Position numbers and translations under genes: made by a program
Notes under the pieces: model-generated
Told to the model about the DNA's origin: nothing
Database searches by the model: none
The model's input: only the letters and a program-made list of their open reading frames with translations
Shown: piece after piece, positions 1 through 7,967 of the stretch
Layout of the letters: each line of letters begins with the position of its first letter
Position numbering within the stretch: the first letter of the stretch is position 1
Assembly: GCF_001039005.1 (NCBI RefSeq)
Contig: NZ_LDWR01000055.1
Location: forward strand, 186,001-250,000
Origin: Burkholderia cepacia
GTDB lineage: Bacteria > Pseudomonadota > Gammaproteobacteria > Burkholderiales > Burkholderiaceae
Reading direction: 5' to 3'
DNA: 64,000 bases

Positions 1-670
1 TCGCGATGAGCTGGCCGCGCAGATCGAGCGCACGGACGGACCGGGGCGGCGCGGCCGGCGTTGCTGTCGCCGGTGTCGCACGGCGCGAGGGCACCCACGC
101 GAACGTGGCCGCGAGTCCTGCCGCGCATAACGGCAGGTTCACGAGGAAGATGCCGCGCCAACCCCACGCTGCGATCAGCAGGCCGCCGACGACCGGGCCG
201 GCCGCGATCGAGATCGAGCCGGCCGCCGTCCACCAGCCGACGGCCCGCGCGCGCAGGTGCGGGTCTTGCCGGCACGCGTCGTTGAGCAGCGCGAGCGAAT
301 TGGGCAGCATCGCCGCGGCACCGACGCCCTGCAGCGCGCGGGCCGCGATCAGCATCGCGGGCGCATTCGCGGCGCCGCACGCGAGCGATGCGAGCGCGAA
401 CAGCACGAGGCCCGCGACGTACAGGCGGCGCGTGCCGAAGCGGTCGCCGAGCGCGCCGCCCGACAGCATCAGCACCGCGAACGCGAGCGTGTACGCATCG
501 ACGACCCACTGCAGGCCGGCGACCGGCAGGTGCAGGTCGCCGGCGAGATGCGTGAGCGCGATGTTGACGATCGTCACGTCGAGCTGCGTAACGACGAAAC
601 CGATGCTGACGGTTGCGACGACACGAGCGAGCGCGGACGGGAAGGCGGGGGAGGGTGTGGTCGTGTTCAT
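1..670 (-). CDS. DHA2-type MFS drug exporter, C-terminus cut by window edge
   Basis: The visible 223 residues are the N-terminal half of a major facilitator of the 14-helix drug:proton antiporter group, which exports drugs or other small molecules from the inner membrane. The DHA2 hallmark QLDVTIVNIAL lies at about residues 29-39 (acidic residue D31), the cytoplasmic loop motif GGALGDRFGTRR at 71-82, and an antiporter motif with GPVVGG around residue 160. The ATG at 668-670 is followed directly by the first membrane helix. The gene sits downstream of, and on the same strand as, an AraC regulator 213 bp away, which may control it. Substrate unknown. The reading frame is open to the first base, so it continues outside the window. 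Confidence 0.88.
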   Translation of the reverse strand, partial: MNTTTPSPAFPSALARVVATVSIGFVVTQLDVTIVNIALTHLAGDLHLPVAGLQWVVDAYTLAFAVLMLSGGALGDRFGTRRLYVAGLVLFALASLACGAANAPAMLIAARALQGVGAAAMLPNSLALLNDACRQDPHLRARAVGWWTAAGSISIAAGPVVGGLLIAAWGWRGIFLVNLPLCAAGLAATFAWVPSRRATPATATPAAPPRSVRALDLRGQLIA

Positions 671-883
671 GTGCCCATCGTAGGACGCGGCGGGCGGGCG
701 ATGTTTCAGCGGGACGTGAAGCGTCGATACGCGCGATGCGATGGGGCCGGGCTGCGAGTGTGCAGAAGCCAGCAACGTGAAAGACGAAGGCTACGACAGG
801 AGCGATGCGGATGCGGCCTGCACGAGGCCTGCACGAACCGTGCCGCTATGTGCGTCGACGCGTATTCCGCGGGACGGATTCGC

Positions 884-1669
884 TCAGTGGCGCTCGCCGC
901 GCCAGCGTCCCGGTGCAACGCCGAAGCGTTTCGTGAACGCATGCGTGAACGTGCTCTGGTCCGCGAAGCCGACCATGCCTGCGATGTCGACGAGCGGATG
1001 CCGGCCGTCGGCGAGCAGCACGATCGCTGCGTCGAGCCGCAGCCGCTGCAGGTAGCGATGCGGCGTTTCGCCGAACGCGTCGACGAACAGTTGATGAAAG
1101 CGGCGCATCCCGTAGCCGCAATGCGCGGCGAGATCGGCGATGCGCAGCGGCTCGGCGAGCCGTGCGCGCAGCCAGCGGTCGATGCGCGCGAAATCGAGGC
1201 CCGATTCGAGGCCCGACAGCGGCGCGGCGATGCCGGCGTCGTCGAGCAGCGCGCCGCACAGGCGTGCGGCGGCCTGCCACTGGAAACGGTGCACGGCGGC
1301 CTGTCGTGCGTCGCCGGCCGGCGCATCGAGTTGCGCGGCGGCCGCTGCGACCTGCGCGACGAGCGACGTCAGGGCCGGGTCGATCGACACGGCGCGCGCG
1401 CGGTCGAACAGCCGCTGCGGTACCGCGAGCGACGCGGCGGGCAGGTCGATCACGAGCTGGCGATTGTCGCCGAGGCCCGCGTAGTCGTGGCGCGCGCCGG
1501 CCGGAATCAGCCAGGCCGCGTGCCGGTCGATGCGCCGGCCGATACCGTCCACTGCCATTACCATCGCGCCATCGACGCCGAGCACGACCTGATGGAAGTC
1601 GTGCACGTCCGACGCTTCGCACGTGTCGTAGCGGCGCAGCGCGATGGCGGGGGAGGCAATGCGTTCCAT
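884..1669 (-). CDS. AraC-family transcriptional regulator with cupin-like N-terminus
   Basis: A 261-residue cytoplasmic DNA-binding protein. Residues 1 to about 150 resemble the small cupin-like effector domain of AraC-type activators. Residues about 165-261 hold the two helix-turn-helix units: LRIADLAAHCGYGMRRFHQL, then a second unit ending in the family signature VGFADQSTFTHAFTKRFGVAP. The length fits single-cupin AraC proteins. It is upstream of the MFS exporter on the same strand, the usual arrangement of a local regulator of an exporter. No clear Shine-Dalgarno precedes the ATG at 1669, so the start is less certain than the identity. Inducer unknown. Confidence 0.85.
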   Translation of the reverse strand: MERIASPAIALRRYDTCEASDVHDFHQVVLGVDGAMVMAVDGIGRRIDRHAAWLIPAGARHDYAGLGDNRQLVIDLPAASLAVPQRLFDRARAVSIDPALTSLVAQVAAAAAQLDAPAGDARQAAVHRFQWQAAARLCGALLDDAGIAAPLSGLESGLDFARIDRWLRARLAEPLRIADLAAHCGYGMRRFHQLFVDAFGETPHRYLQRLRLDAAIVLLADGRHPLVDIAGMVGFADQSTFTHAFTKRFGVAPGRWRGERH

Positions 1670-1695
1670 CGAATGGAAACCGGCCGGTTGCGTCG

Positions 1696-2037
1696 TCAGA
1701 TGGCGAGCAGTTCGACTTCGAACACGAGCGTCGCATTCGGCGGAATCACGCCGCCTGCGCCGCGCGGGCCATAGGCGAGTTGCGGCGGGATCGTCAGGCG
1801 ACGCACGCCGCCGACCTTCATGCCCTGCACGCCTTCGTCCCAGCCCTTGATGACCATGCCGCCGCCGAGCACGAACGCGAACGGGTCGTTGCGGTCCTTG
1901 CTCGAATCGAATTTCTGACCGTCGGTCAGCCAGCCCGTGTAGTGGACGCTGACGGTCTGGCCGGCTTGCGCGACATCGCCGGTGCCTTCGGTCAGGTCTT
2001 CGTATTTGAGGCCCGATTCGGTCGTGGTGACAGACAT
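1696..2037 (-). CDS. Small FKBP-type peptidyl-prolyl cis-trans isomerase
   Basis: A 113-residue single-domain FK506-binding protein that would catalyse cis-trans isomerisation of X-Pro bonds; without a signal peptide it should be cytoplasmic. The active-site set is complete: Y33, F43, D44, W66, Y89 and F106, with the motifs VHYTGWLTDGQKFDSS and GGGMVIKGWDEGVQGMKVGG. The start ATG (2035-2037) is preceded by a strong AGGAGA at good spacing; a longer in-frame extension upstream is shadow reading. The length matches the minimal stand-alone FKBPs of Burkholderia rather than the larger periplasmic Mip type. It is transcribed away from the metalloprotein gene on its right across a 580-bp gap. Confidence 0.93.
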   Translation of the reverse strand: MSVTTTESGLKYEDLTEGTGDVAQAGQTVSVHYTGWLTDGQKFDSSKDRNDPFAFVLGGGMVIKGWDEGVQGMKVGGVRRLTIPPQLAYGPRGAGGVIPPNATLVFEVELLAI

Positions 2038-2618
2038 GACTTCTCCTGAAAGAGGTTTCGTAAAACCGTTATTGTAGGCGAGCGCGCAGCGGGCCGCCGC
2101 ACGTGGCGATTGCCCCGTCGCCGGCGTGTCGCGGACGGTCGCGGGCCGCGGCGCCCGCGATGGCCCGAAGCGCAAATGGAACGCGCGTTTGAATTTTTTC
2201 CGGGCCGCGCGTCCGGGGTTGCACCACGCGAGTGCGCCGCGCGTATGAATCGGTGCTACCGGGGCGGCCGGCGGCGTGCCGCGTGCCGCCTCTGGATTCC
2301 GCGAAACGCCCGCCGCATCTGGCTTTCGCGGCGGCGGCGGGACGCCGTGCCGGCCGCTGCACACCGCTCGCCAGCCGGCGCGCGCGTTCGAATCTCGGCG
2401 CGTCCGGGCGCCGTTCGAGCGCCGTTTTTTCCACCGTTTCGACCGTGCCCTGTTTGGAAGCGCGCATCTACCGCGCGGCTTGCGCGCGCCGGCGCGGGCG
2501 GCCTATCTTTACATCTGTCGATGTCAAGATTTTGGCGGTGCGCGACGCGCCGCCGGGGCCCGCGCCGGCCGCGTCGGATGACGCGCCGGGCCGCTCCGGA
2601 ACAAGGAGAACGATCAAC
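2038..2618. other. 581-bp divergent intergenic region
   Basis: This gap separates the FKBP gene (leftward) from the metalloprotein gene (rightward), so promoters of both should lie here. Several short open frames cross it on both strands, but they are arginine/alanine-rich shadows without ribosome sites. The one structured element I see is the inverted repeat at 2507-2528. Confidence 0.6.
2507..2528. promoter_or_regulatory. Inverted-repeat operator candidate (TetR-like) upstream of the metalloprotein gene
   Basis: Arms CTTTACATC and GATGTCAAG are separated by TGTC; eight of nine positions pair. The site lies about 90 bp upstream of the start codon at 2619, where an operator would overlap the promoter. 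Short near-perfect palindromes of this size are typical of TetR-family repressors, but no TetR gene is adjacent, so the regulator is inferred. Confidence 0.5.
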
Positions 2619-3536
2619 ATGAAGTCAGCCGCTTCCGCCACCGCAGCCGGGATCATGCCGGTGCGCCGCGACCTGCGCTTCGACCTGCCGGTCGAACGCG
2701 CGAAGGACTGGCATGGCCTCGGGTCGCACGTGACCCATTTCTTCAACGCGCTGTCGCTGCTATTTCCGGCCGGCGAGCGCTTCTTCATGGATTCGGTGCG
2801 CAATTACCGCGACCGGATCGACGATCCCGTGCTGAAGCAGCAGGTGCTCGGCTTCATCGGCCAGGAGGCGATGCATACGCGCGAGCACGTCGAATACAAC
2901 GAGCTGATGCAGGCGAACCACCTGCCCGCGCGCAAGCTCGACAAGCGCGTGTGGGCGGTGCTCGGCTTCATGAAGCGCAAGCTGCCGCATTCGGTGCAGC
3001 TCGCGCATACGGTCGCGGCGGAGCACTACACGGCGATGCTCGCCGACTGGCTGCTGCGCGACCCGACGCGCCTCGAAGGCTCGGTCGAAGGCTACCGCCA
3101 GATGTGGATCTGGCACGCGCTCGAGGAAACCGAGCACAAGGCCGTGTCGTTCGACGTCTGGAATGCCGCGATGAAGCCGGGGCTGCGCCGTTACCTGATC
3201 CGCATCGGCGTATATCTGCTGACGACGCTGACGTTCTGGCCGACCGTGTTCCTGATGCACGTGACGCTGCTGTGGCGCGATCGCGGCGCCGGGCATCACG
3301 TGCGCGGCATGCTGCGGATGCTCGCGTTCCTGTACGGGCCGCGCCGCGGGCTGTTTCCGCGCATCGCGGGCGAATGGCTGAGCTTTTTCCGGCCGGGCTT
3401 CCATCCGTGGGATCACGACAACCGCCACCATCTCGCGCGGGTCGACGCGCTCGCCGCCACGTATGGCGAACACGACGGCACGCCGGCCGGCCGCGGCCGC
3501 GCGAACGCGCCGGTGCCGCTCGCGTCGGGCCGGTAA
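2619..3536 (+). CDS. PF10118-type metal-dependent hydrolase family protein
   Basis: A 305-residue protein of the family annotated as predicted metal-dependent hydrolases. It carries E/H motifs like those that hold a di-metal centre in ferritin-like folds: QEAMHTREH (E83, H86, H90), AAEHY (E135, H136) and EETEHK (E169, E170, H173). A hydrophobic stretch around residues 195-225 suggests membrane association. The start ATG at 2619 has AAGGAG about ten bases upstream; the longer in-frame reading from 2232 is a G+C-rich extension and is not used. Substrate and reaction are unproven for the family; relatives are often under TetR control, and a palindrome lies just upstream here. Confidence 0.8.
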   Translation: MKSAASATAAGIMPVRRDLRFDLPVERAKDWHGLGSHVTHFFNALSLLFPAGERFFMDSVRNYRDRIDDPVLKQQVLGFIGQEAMHTREHVEYNELMQANHLPARKLDKRVWAVLGFMKRKLPHSVQLAHTVAAEHYTAMLADWLLRDPTRLEGSVEGYRQMWIWHALEETEHKAVSFDVWNAAMKPGLRRYLIRIGVYLLTTLTFWPTVFLMHVTLLWRDRGAGHHVRGMLRMLAFLYGPRRGLFPRIAGEWLSFFRPGFHPWDHDNRHHLARVDALAATYGEHDGTPAGRGRANAPVPLASGR

Positions 3537-3986
3537 CGTATCCGCCGCGCAGCGATGCGCGGTGCCGGATCGCGCCTGTTGCGTTCGTGCATCAACCGAC
3601 TTCATCTGACGATTGACCGAAGTCAATCGGAACCGGCAGCGCGGGTATACGCCTGCCCGGTCGACCGGCCGCGCGGGCGCTCCCCGGCGCATCGCTTTTG
3701 CGTCCGCCGGATCGCATGCGCGCGCCGCGCGCCAGCACCGGCGCGGCTTTGCGGGCAGGTTGCCCGTCTCTCCCGAGTTCGCGCCGCGCCCGCCACCGGG
3801 ATAACACCCATCTAGCCGCACGCCTGCCGTATCGATATACCGTTCATGACAGTGTCCGCCCCGGCGCGATTCATGCGCAGGGGGATTTTATTCGGACGGA
3901 AATGCGGCCAATATGTCGGTTCTATCGAGGTCGTCGCACGCGGCGGCGAGCCGATGCGCGATACCAACGCCAAGCGGGGAACAACG
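3537..3986. other. 450-bp gene-free region upstream of the sigma-54 activator
   Basis: It holds no supported gene; short frames on both strands are shadows. It contains the perfect palindrome at 3610-3629 and is likely to hold the promoter of the enhancer-binding protein gene. If the activator uses an earlier in-frame ATG (3846 or 3954), the last part of this interval would be coding. Confidence 0.55.
3610..3629. repeat. Perfect 8-bp-arm palindrome with CGAA centre
   Basis: CGATTGAC and GTCAATCG flank CGAA. It lies 73 bp past the metalloprotein stop codon. There is no following T-run on either strand, so it may be a protein-binding site for the downstream activator gene rather than an intrinsic terminator. 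Confidence 0.5.
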
Positions 3987-5459
3987 ATGGTTGCAAGGTC
4001 ACCCGACGCAAACGGGCACGCGGCGCCCGAGCTGACGCATGTGTCCGTCACCGCTCCCGAAGCCGGACGCAAGCTGTTCGTGATCATGCGTTCGCCCGAC
4101 GAGCCGTTGCTTGCGCAACTGCGCGAGCTTGGCTGGGAGATTGCGGTCGCAAAGACCGCCGGCGCCGCGCAGAACATGACTTCCGGTGTGAGCGTGGCCG
4201 CCGGGCTGGTCGATTTCACGGGGTTCACGTCGCGCGAATATCCCGCGCTGAAGGCGTGCCTGAGCCAGCCGGCGATCGGCTGGATCTCCATCGCGCAGGC
4301 CGGCATCACGATCACGCCCGCCGTGCGCGAGCTGATCCGCAGCTATTGTTTCGATTACGTGACGCTGCCGCTGCCCTACGAATGGATTTCGCATGTGCTC
4401 GGCCATGCGCGCGGGATGGCCGCGCTCGATCGCGTCGACGGCGCGGCCTATGCGGCGTCGATCGGCGAACACGGGATGATCGGCAACTGCGAGGCGATGC
4501 AGCAGCTGTTCAGCACGATCCGCAAGGTCGCGAAGACCGACGCCAGCGTGTTCATCTCGGGCGAGTCGGGCACCGGCAAGGAACTGACGTCGCTCGCGAT
4601 TCACGAGCGTTCCAGCCGCGGCAAGGGGCCGTTCGTCGCGATCAATTGCGGCGCGATTCCGCATCACCTGCTGCAGTCGGAATTGTTCGGCTACGAGCGC
4701 GGTGCGTTCACCGGCGCGAACCAGCGGCGCGCGGGCCGGATCGAGTCGGCGAACGGCGGCACGCTGTTTCTCGACGAGATCGGCGACATGCCGGTCGAAA
4801 GCCAGGCGAGCCTGCTGCGCTTCCTGCAGGAAGGGAAGATCGAGCGGCTCGGCGGGCAGGAATCGATCGCGGTCGACGTGCGGATCATTTCCGCGACGCA
4901 CGTGGATCTCGACGGCGCGGTCGAGGCCGGGCGCTTCCGCGCGGATCTGTATCACCGCCTGTGCGTGCTGCGCATCCACGAACCGCCGCTGCGCGCGCGC
5001 GGCAAGGACATCGACATCCTCGCGCACTACGTGCTGCAGAAATACAAGGCCGACAGCGGCCGCAAGATCAGCGGTTTCACGTCGGCCGCGCTCGACGCGA
5101 TGCGGCGCTATGAATGGCCCGGCAATGTGCGCGAGCTGATCAACCGCGTGCGGCGCGCGATCGTGATGGCCGAGAGCCGGCTGCTGACGCCGCACGATCT
5201 CGGGCTCGACACACCGGGCGAAACCGAACCCGTGACGCTCGAACAGGCGAGAGCGCTCGCCGAGCGCACCGCGATCGAGAACGCGCTGCTGCGCAACGAT
5301 CACCGGATCAACAAGGCCGCCGCCGAACTCGGCATCTCGCGCGTGACGCTCTACCGGATGATGATCGAGCACGGGCTCAACGATCACGACAACAACGGCG
5401 ACAACGGCGGGCATGACGGCGCGCCGTCCGGCGACACGGGGCGTCAGCGGGTCGGCTGA
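3987..5459 (+). CDS. Sigma-54 enhancer-binding regulator, VpsR-like
   Basis: A 490-residue bacterial enhancer-binding protein that would remodel sigma-54 RNA polymerase. Residues 30 to about 150 form a receiver-like domain in which I see no clear phospho-acceptor Asp, as in VpsR-type c-di-GMP-responsive regulators. The AAA+ domain has Walker A GESGTGKE (192-199), the sigma-54 contact loop GAFTGA (239-244) and Walker B GGTLFLDE. A Fis-type helix-turn-helix, RINKAAAELGISRVTLYRM, ends the protein before an Asn/Asp/Gly-rich tail. The chosen ATG at 3987 has GGGGA six bases upstream; in-frame ATGs at 3846 and 3954 would add 47 or 11 residues. By family resemblance it may control exopolysaccharide or biofilm genes (inference). 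A sigma-54 promoter match lies about 800 bp downstream. Confidence 0.88.
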   Translation: MVARSPDANGHAAPELTHVSVTAPEAGRKLFVIMRSPDEPLLAQLRELGWEIAVAKTAGAAQNMTSGVSVAAGLVDFTGFTSREYPALKACLSQPAIGWISIAQAGITITPAVRELIRSYCFDYVTLPLPYEWISHVLGHARGMAALDRVDGAAYAASIGEHGMIGNCEAMQQLFSTIRKVAKTDASVFISGESGTGKELTSLAIHERSSRGKGPFVAINCGAIPHHLLQSELFGYERGAFTGANQRRAGRIESANGGTLFLDEIGDMPVESQASLLRFLQEGKIERLGGQESIAVDVRIISATHVDLDGAVEAGRFRADLYHRLCVLRIHEPPLRARGKDIDILAHYVLQKYKADSGRKISGFTSAALDAMRRYEWPGNVRELINRVRRAIVMAESRLLTPHDLGLDTPGETEPVTLEQARALAERTAIENALLRNDHRINKAAAELGISRVTLYRMMIEHGLNDHDNNGDNGGHDGAPSGDTGRQRVG

Positions 5460-5487
5460 GCGGCGCGCGATGCGCGCGTGAACCGGT

Positions 5488-5874
5488 TCAGCGATAGGTC
5501 CAGAGCCGGTGCAGCACGAACGTGACGGGCGGCACGCACAGCACGACCGCGACGACGCTCCATGCGCGCGCAAGCCCGAGCGTCTCGGTGCCGTGCGCGA
5601 GCAGCATCGTCACGACGAGGCCGGCCAGCGCGACGGCCAGAAAGCGCACGAAGTTGCCCCACGTCACGGGCGACGAAAAACTCCACAGCGTGTTGGCGAG
5701 ATACGAGAACGTGGTCGAGCAGGCGAACGCCGTCGCGTTCGCGATCACGGGCGTTGCGTCGAACAGCGCGAACATCGCGGCCGCGATCAGCGCATGCAGT
5801 GCGGTCGAGCCGAGGCCCGATACGCCGAAGCGGATCAGTCTGGTGCGTTCGGCGACATAGGCGGTGCGGATCAT
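5488..5874 (-). CDS. GtrA-family membrane protein
   Basis: A 128-residue inner-membrane protein with four predicted helices, matching the size and layout of GtrA/DPMS-associated proteins. These are thought to help flip polyprenyl-linked sugars for cell-surface glycan modification. Conserved features include FGVSGLGSTALH in helix 1 and the aromatic/basic end VLHRLWTYR. It converges on the sigma-54 activator with a 28-bp gap. The ATG at 5874 opens directly into the first amphipathic segment; no strong ribosome site is seen, and the much longer frame upstream lacks membrane character. No glycosyltransferase partner is adjacent, which is unusual because gtrA genes often sit beside gtrB-like genes. 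Confidence 0.82.
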   Translation of the reverse strand: MIRTAYVAERTRLIRFGVSGLGSTALHALIAAAMFALFDATPVIANATAFACSTTFSYLANTLWSFSSPVTWGNFVRFLAVALAGLVVTMLLAHGTETLGLARAWSVVAVVLCVPPVTFVLHRLWTYR

Positions 5875-6259
5875 CGAGGGCGGTCTTGCGGGCAGTGTGG
5901 TGTCGCGGGGCGCGGGTCGGTGTCGCAGTATAGCCGTGCGATCGGCCGCCCCGGCACGCGCCATTCCATCCTGCGGACGACCTGCGTCCCCCGCGCTGCC
6001 GATCGCATGTAAAGCGCATGAAACATTTCGTCTGGGCAGCTGGGCGAATTTGCGCGGCGAATCGGGCCGATCGGCCGGACGCCCGTCGGTAAAAATTCCG
6101 TGGTCCATTGTTCAGCCTTATCCGGCAAGGCTTGGCCGCCACGCGGCCGACGCACGCCGCGCATCGCATGTTTCAGTTTCGCAACCTCCGGCATTCCGCA
6201 CCCGTTCCGGCTGCTTATCGGACCGGCCAACCCCTTGTCCGGACGGGCTCGCGCGAAGC

Positions 6260-6275
6260 TGGCCCGCTCCTTGCA
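6260..6275 (+). promoter_or_regulatory. Sigma-54 (-24/-12) promoter candidate
   Basis: TGGCCC-N5-TTGCA matches the sigma-54 consensus TGGCAC-N5-TTGCA at all but one specified base, with the GG and GC doublets at the required spacing. It points right, into a region without an assigned gene, and lies 0.8 kb beyond a sigma-54 activator gene. Transcription would begin about 12 bases after the TTGCA. Confidence 0.55.
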
Positions 6276-6910
6276 AATGTGGGCATGCGAAAGTCGACAA
6301 CGCGAGGTCTGTCCGGTCCGGCAGCGAACCCTGTCAATACCGGTCAGGATGCAGTCCGCGGGGATGCGGCGGCGGAAGGCGGCGCAGCAGCTGCGTTCCG
6401 GCGAGCACGGACCGTCGTCGCCTGATCGTCGGAGCGCCGGCATCGTCCGGTTGCCGAAACAACATCAGACTGAAAACGGGGTAGAAAAATGATCGATCAT
6501 CACACGCCGCTGCCGGCAGGCCGCGATCGCAGTGATTCGGCGCATCGCCGGTCGAACCTCGCTCTCGCAGCGGGCCGGCATGCCTCGACAGGCCATCTCT
6601 CCGCGCCCGGTGCGAGGCGGATCCGGCTGATTGCCGGTCATCCGCGCCGGGTCGGCACTTTCCTGCACGCGAACCCGATTCGCAAGGGCATGTGCGCACG
6701 GGCGCCGATACCTCGACGCCCGGTCTTCGCCTACTGAACGAAGTCGCACGTTATCCGGTTGCATGGTCCGTCGCTCCCGCGAGCGATCGATCTGCAATCC
6801 GAATGATGTATGAAGCGTCGCGCGATGCACGCGGCGGATGAAGCATTCGATGCGACGGCGAACGGTGCAATGCCGTTGCCGTCCCGTGGTGAGGGGAGGG
6901 CGGTCGGACG

Positions 6911-6940
6911 CGCGCGACGGGTGGTGTGCCCGTACGCGCG
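6911..6940. terminator. G+C-rich stem-loop after the amino-acid binding protein gene
   Basis: CGCGCGACGGG pairs with CCCGTACGCGCG (one bulged A) around a 7-base loop, just beyond the stop of the leftward gene ending at 6951. There is no clear U-tract, so termination is only suggested. Confidence 0.35.
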
Positions 6941-6950
6941 CGACGCCGTT

Positions 6951-7733
6951 TCAGCCGCCGTAGATGTCGAAGTCGAAGTACTTCGACGCGAGCCGCTTGT
7001 AGGTGCCGTCCTTGACCATGTCGACGATCGCGCGGTCGATCTTCGCCTTCAGGTCCGTGTCCTCCTGGCGCAGACCGATGCCGGCGCCGATGCCGAGCAC
7101 CTTCTCGTCGACGAGTTCGGGCCCGACGAACGTGTAGTTCGCGCCGCGCGGCGATTTCAGGAACCCGATCGCCGCCTGCACTTCATCCTGAAGCGCCGCG
7201 TCGAGGCGGCCCGAGGTCAGGTCCGCATACACGCCGTCCTGGTTCTGGTACGACACGACGTTCGCACCTTGCTTGCCCCAGTACGCCTTCGCATACGTCT
7301 CCTGCGTCGTGCCCTGCTCGACGCCGATCGACTTGCCCTTCAGCGATTCGGCCGTCGGCAGCAGCGGCGAACCCTTCTTCACGACGAGCCGCGTCGGCTG
7401 GTTGTAGATCTTCGTCGTGAAGCCGATCTGCTGCGCGCGCTGCGGCGTGATCGACATCGACGACAGCACCGCGTCGAACTTCTTCGCCTTCAGCGCGGGA
7501 ATCATCCCGTCGAAATCGTTCTCGAGCCACACGCACTTCGCCTTCAGGCGCGCGCAGATCTCGTTGCCGAGGTCGATGTCGAAACCGACGAGCTTGCCGT
7601 CGGGCGCCTTCGACTCGAACGGCGCGTAGCTGGCATCGGTGCCGAAGCGGATCGTGCTCCAGTCCTTCGCGACGGCGGGGCCTGCGGATACCGCGAGCAG
7701 GGCGATCGAAACAGCGGCAATCAGTCTCTTCAT
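6951..7733 (-). CDS. Periplasmic basic amino-acid binding protein (ArgT/HisJ family)
   Basis: A 260-residue solute-binding protein of an ABC importer. Residues 1-22 are a signal peptide (MKRLIAAVSIALLAVSAG, cleavage after AVA), followed by the type II binding fold: IRFGTDASYAPFESKAPDGK, GFDIDLGNEIC, WENDFDGMIPAL-like and SMSITPQRA, all typical of lysine/arginine/ornithine or histidine binding proteins. The start at 7733 has AAGGA seven bases upstream; an in-frame extension to 7823 would bury the signal peptide and is rejected. No permease or ATPase gene is next to it, so it must work with an ABC transporter encoded elsewhere or as an orphan receptor. Confidence 0.92.
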   Translation of the reverse strand: MKRLIAAVSIALLAVSAGPAVAKDWSTIRFGTDASYAPFESKAPDGKLVGFDIDLGNEICARLKAKCVWLENDFDGMIPALKAKKFDAVLSSMSITPQRAQQIGFTTKIYNQPTRLVVKKGSPLLPTAESLKGKSIGVEQGTTQETYAKAYWGKQGANVVSYQNQDGVYADLTSGRLDAALQDEVQAAIGFLKSPRGANYTFVGPELVDEKVLGIGAGIGLRQEDTDLKAKIDRAIVDMVKDGTYKRLASKYFDFDIYGG

Positions 7734-7908
7734 GGTGCGTTCCTTGGCGAGGGGCTTCCGGTTTCTGTACGACACGGTTCCACGGACACGCACCGCGTCT
7801 GCACGCGGGGTCCGCACGGCCATTAACGCAGAAAATAAAATAAGAGTCCAGAATGGACAAAAAATATCGTTTTGCGGGATGCACTGACTGGTCGGCGGGT
7901 GTCGACCC

Positions 7909-7936
7909 TTGCAAAAATACGAAAATGGACTAATCT
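7909..7936 (+). promoter_or_regulatory. Sigma-70 promoter of the toxin-antitoxin operon
   Basis: TTGCAA (7909-7914) and TAATCT (7931-7936) are 16 bases apart in an A+T-rich stretch. The -10 element abuts the left arm of the operator, so a bound repressor would block RNA polymerase. Confidence 0.5.
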
Positions 7937-7965
7937 TGTTAGTAGATTCATTTCGAGACTAACAA
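7936..7965. promoter_or_regulatory. Operator of the Xre-RES toxin-antitoxin operon
   Basis: Perfect inverted repeat TTGTTAGT ... ACTAACAA with 14 bases between the arms, ending two bases before the antitoxin ATG. Half-site centres are 22 bp apart, about two helical turns, as expected for a dimeric Xre repressor. Autorepression by the antitoxin is the established mode for such operons; this site is inferred from position and symmetry. Confidence 0.7.
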
Positions 7966-7967
7966 TC

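Larger units (their letters stand above)
5875..6950. other. 1.08-kb gap without a supported gene
   Basis: Both strands carry several overlapping frames of 60-130 codons rich in Arg, Ala, Pro and His; none has a convincing family or a consistent ribosome site. The best candidate is a plus-strand 82-codon frame at 6489-6737 with GGGG upstream of its ATG, which I do not call. Visible signals are a sigma-54 promoter match at 6260-6275 and a G+C-rich stem-loop at 6911-6940. A gap this long in such a dense genome may hide a small RNA or small protein. Confidence 0.6.

Noticed and set aside
257..1774. A 505-codon plus-strand frame opposite the MFS and AraC genes
   Set aside because: It is very Arg/His/Glu-rich with no family and lies antisense to two well-supported genes; typical of high-G+C shadow frames.
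6489..6737. 82-codon plus-strand frame after the sigma-54 promoter
   Set aside because: It has a possible GGGG ribosome site but basic low-complexity composition and no family; kept only as a hypothesis in the promoter finding.
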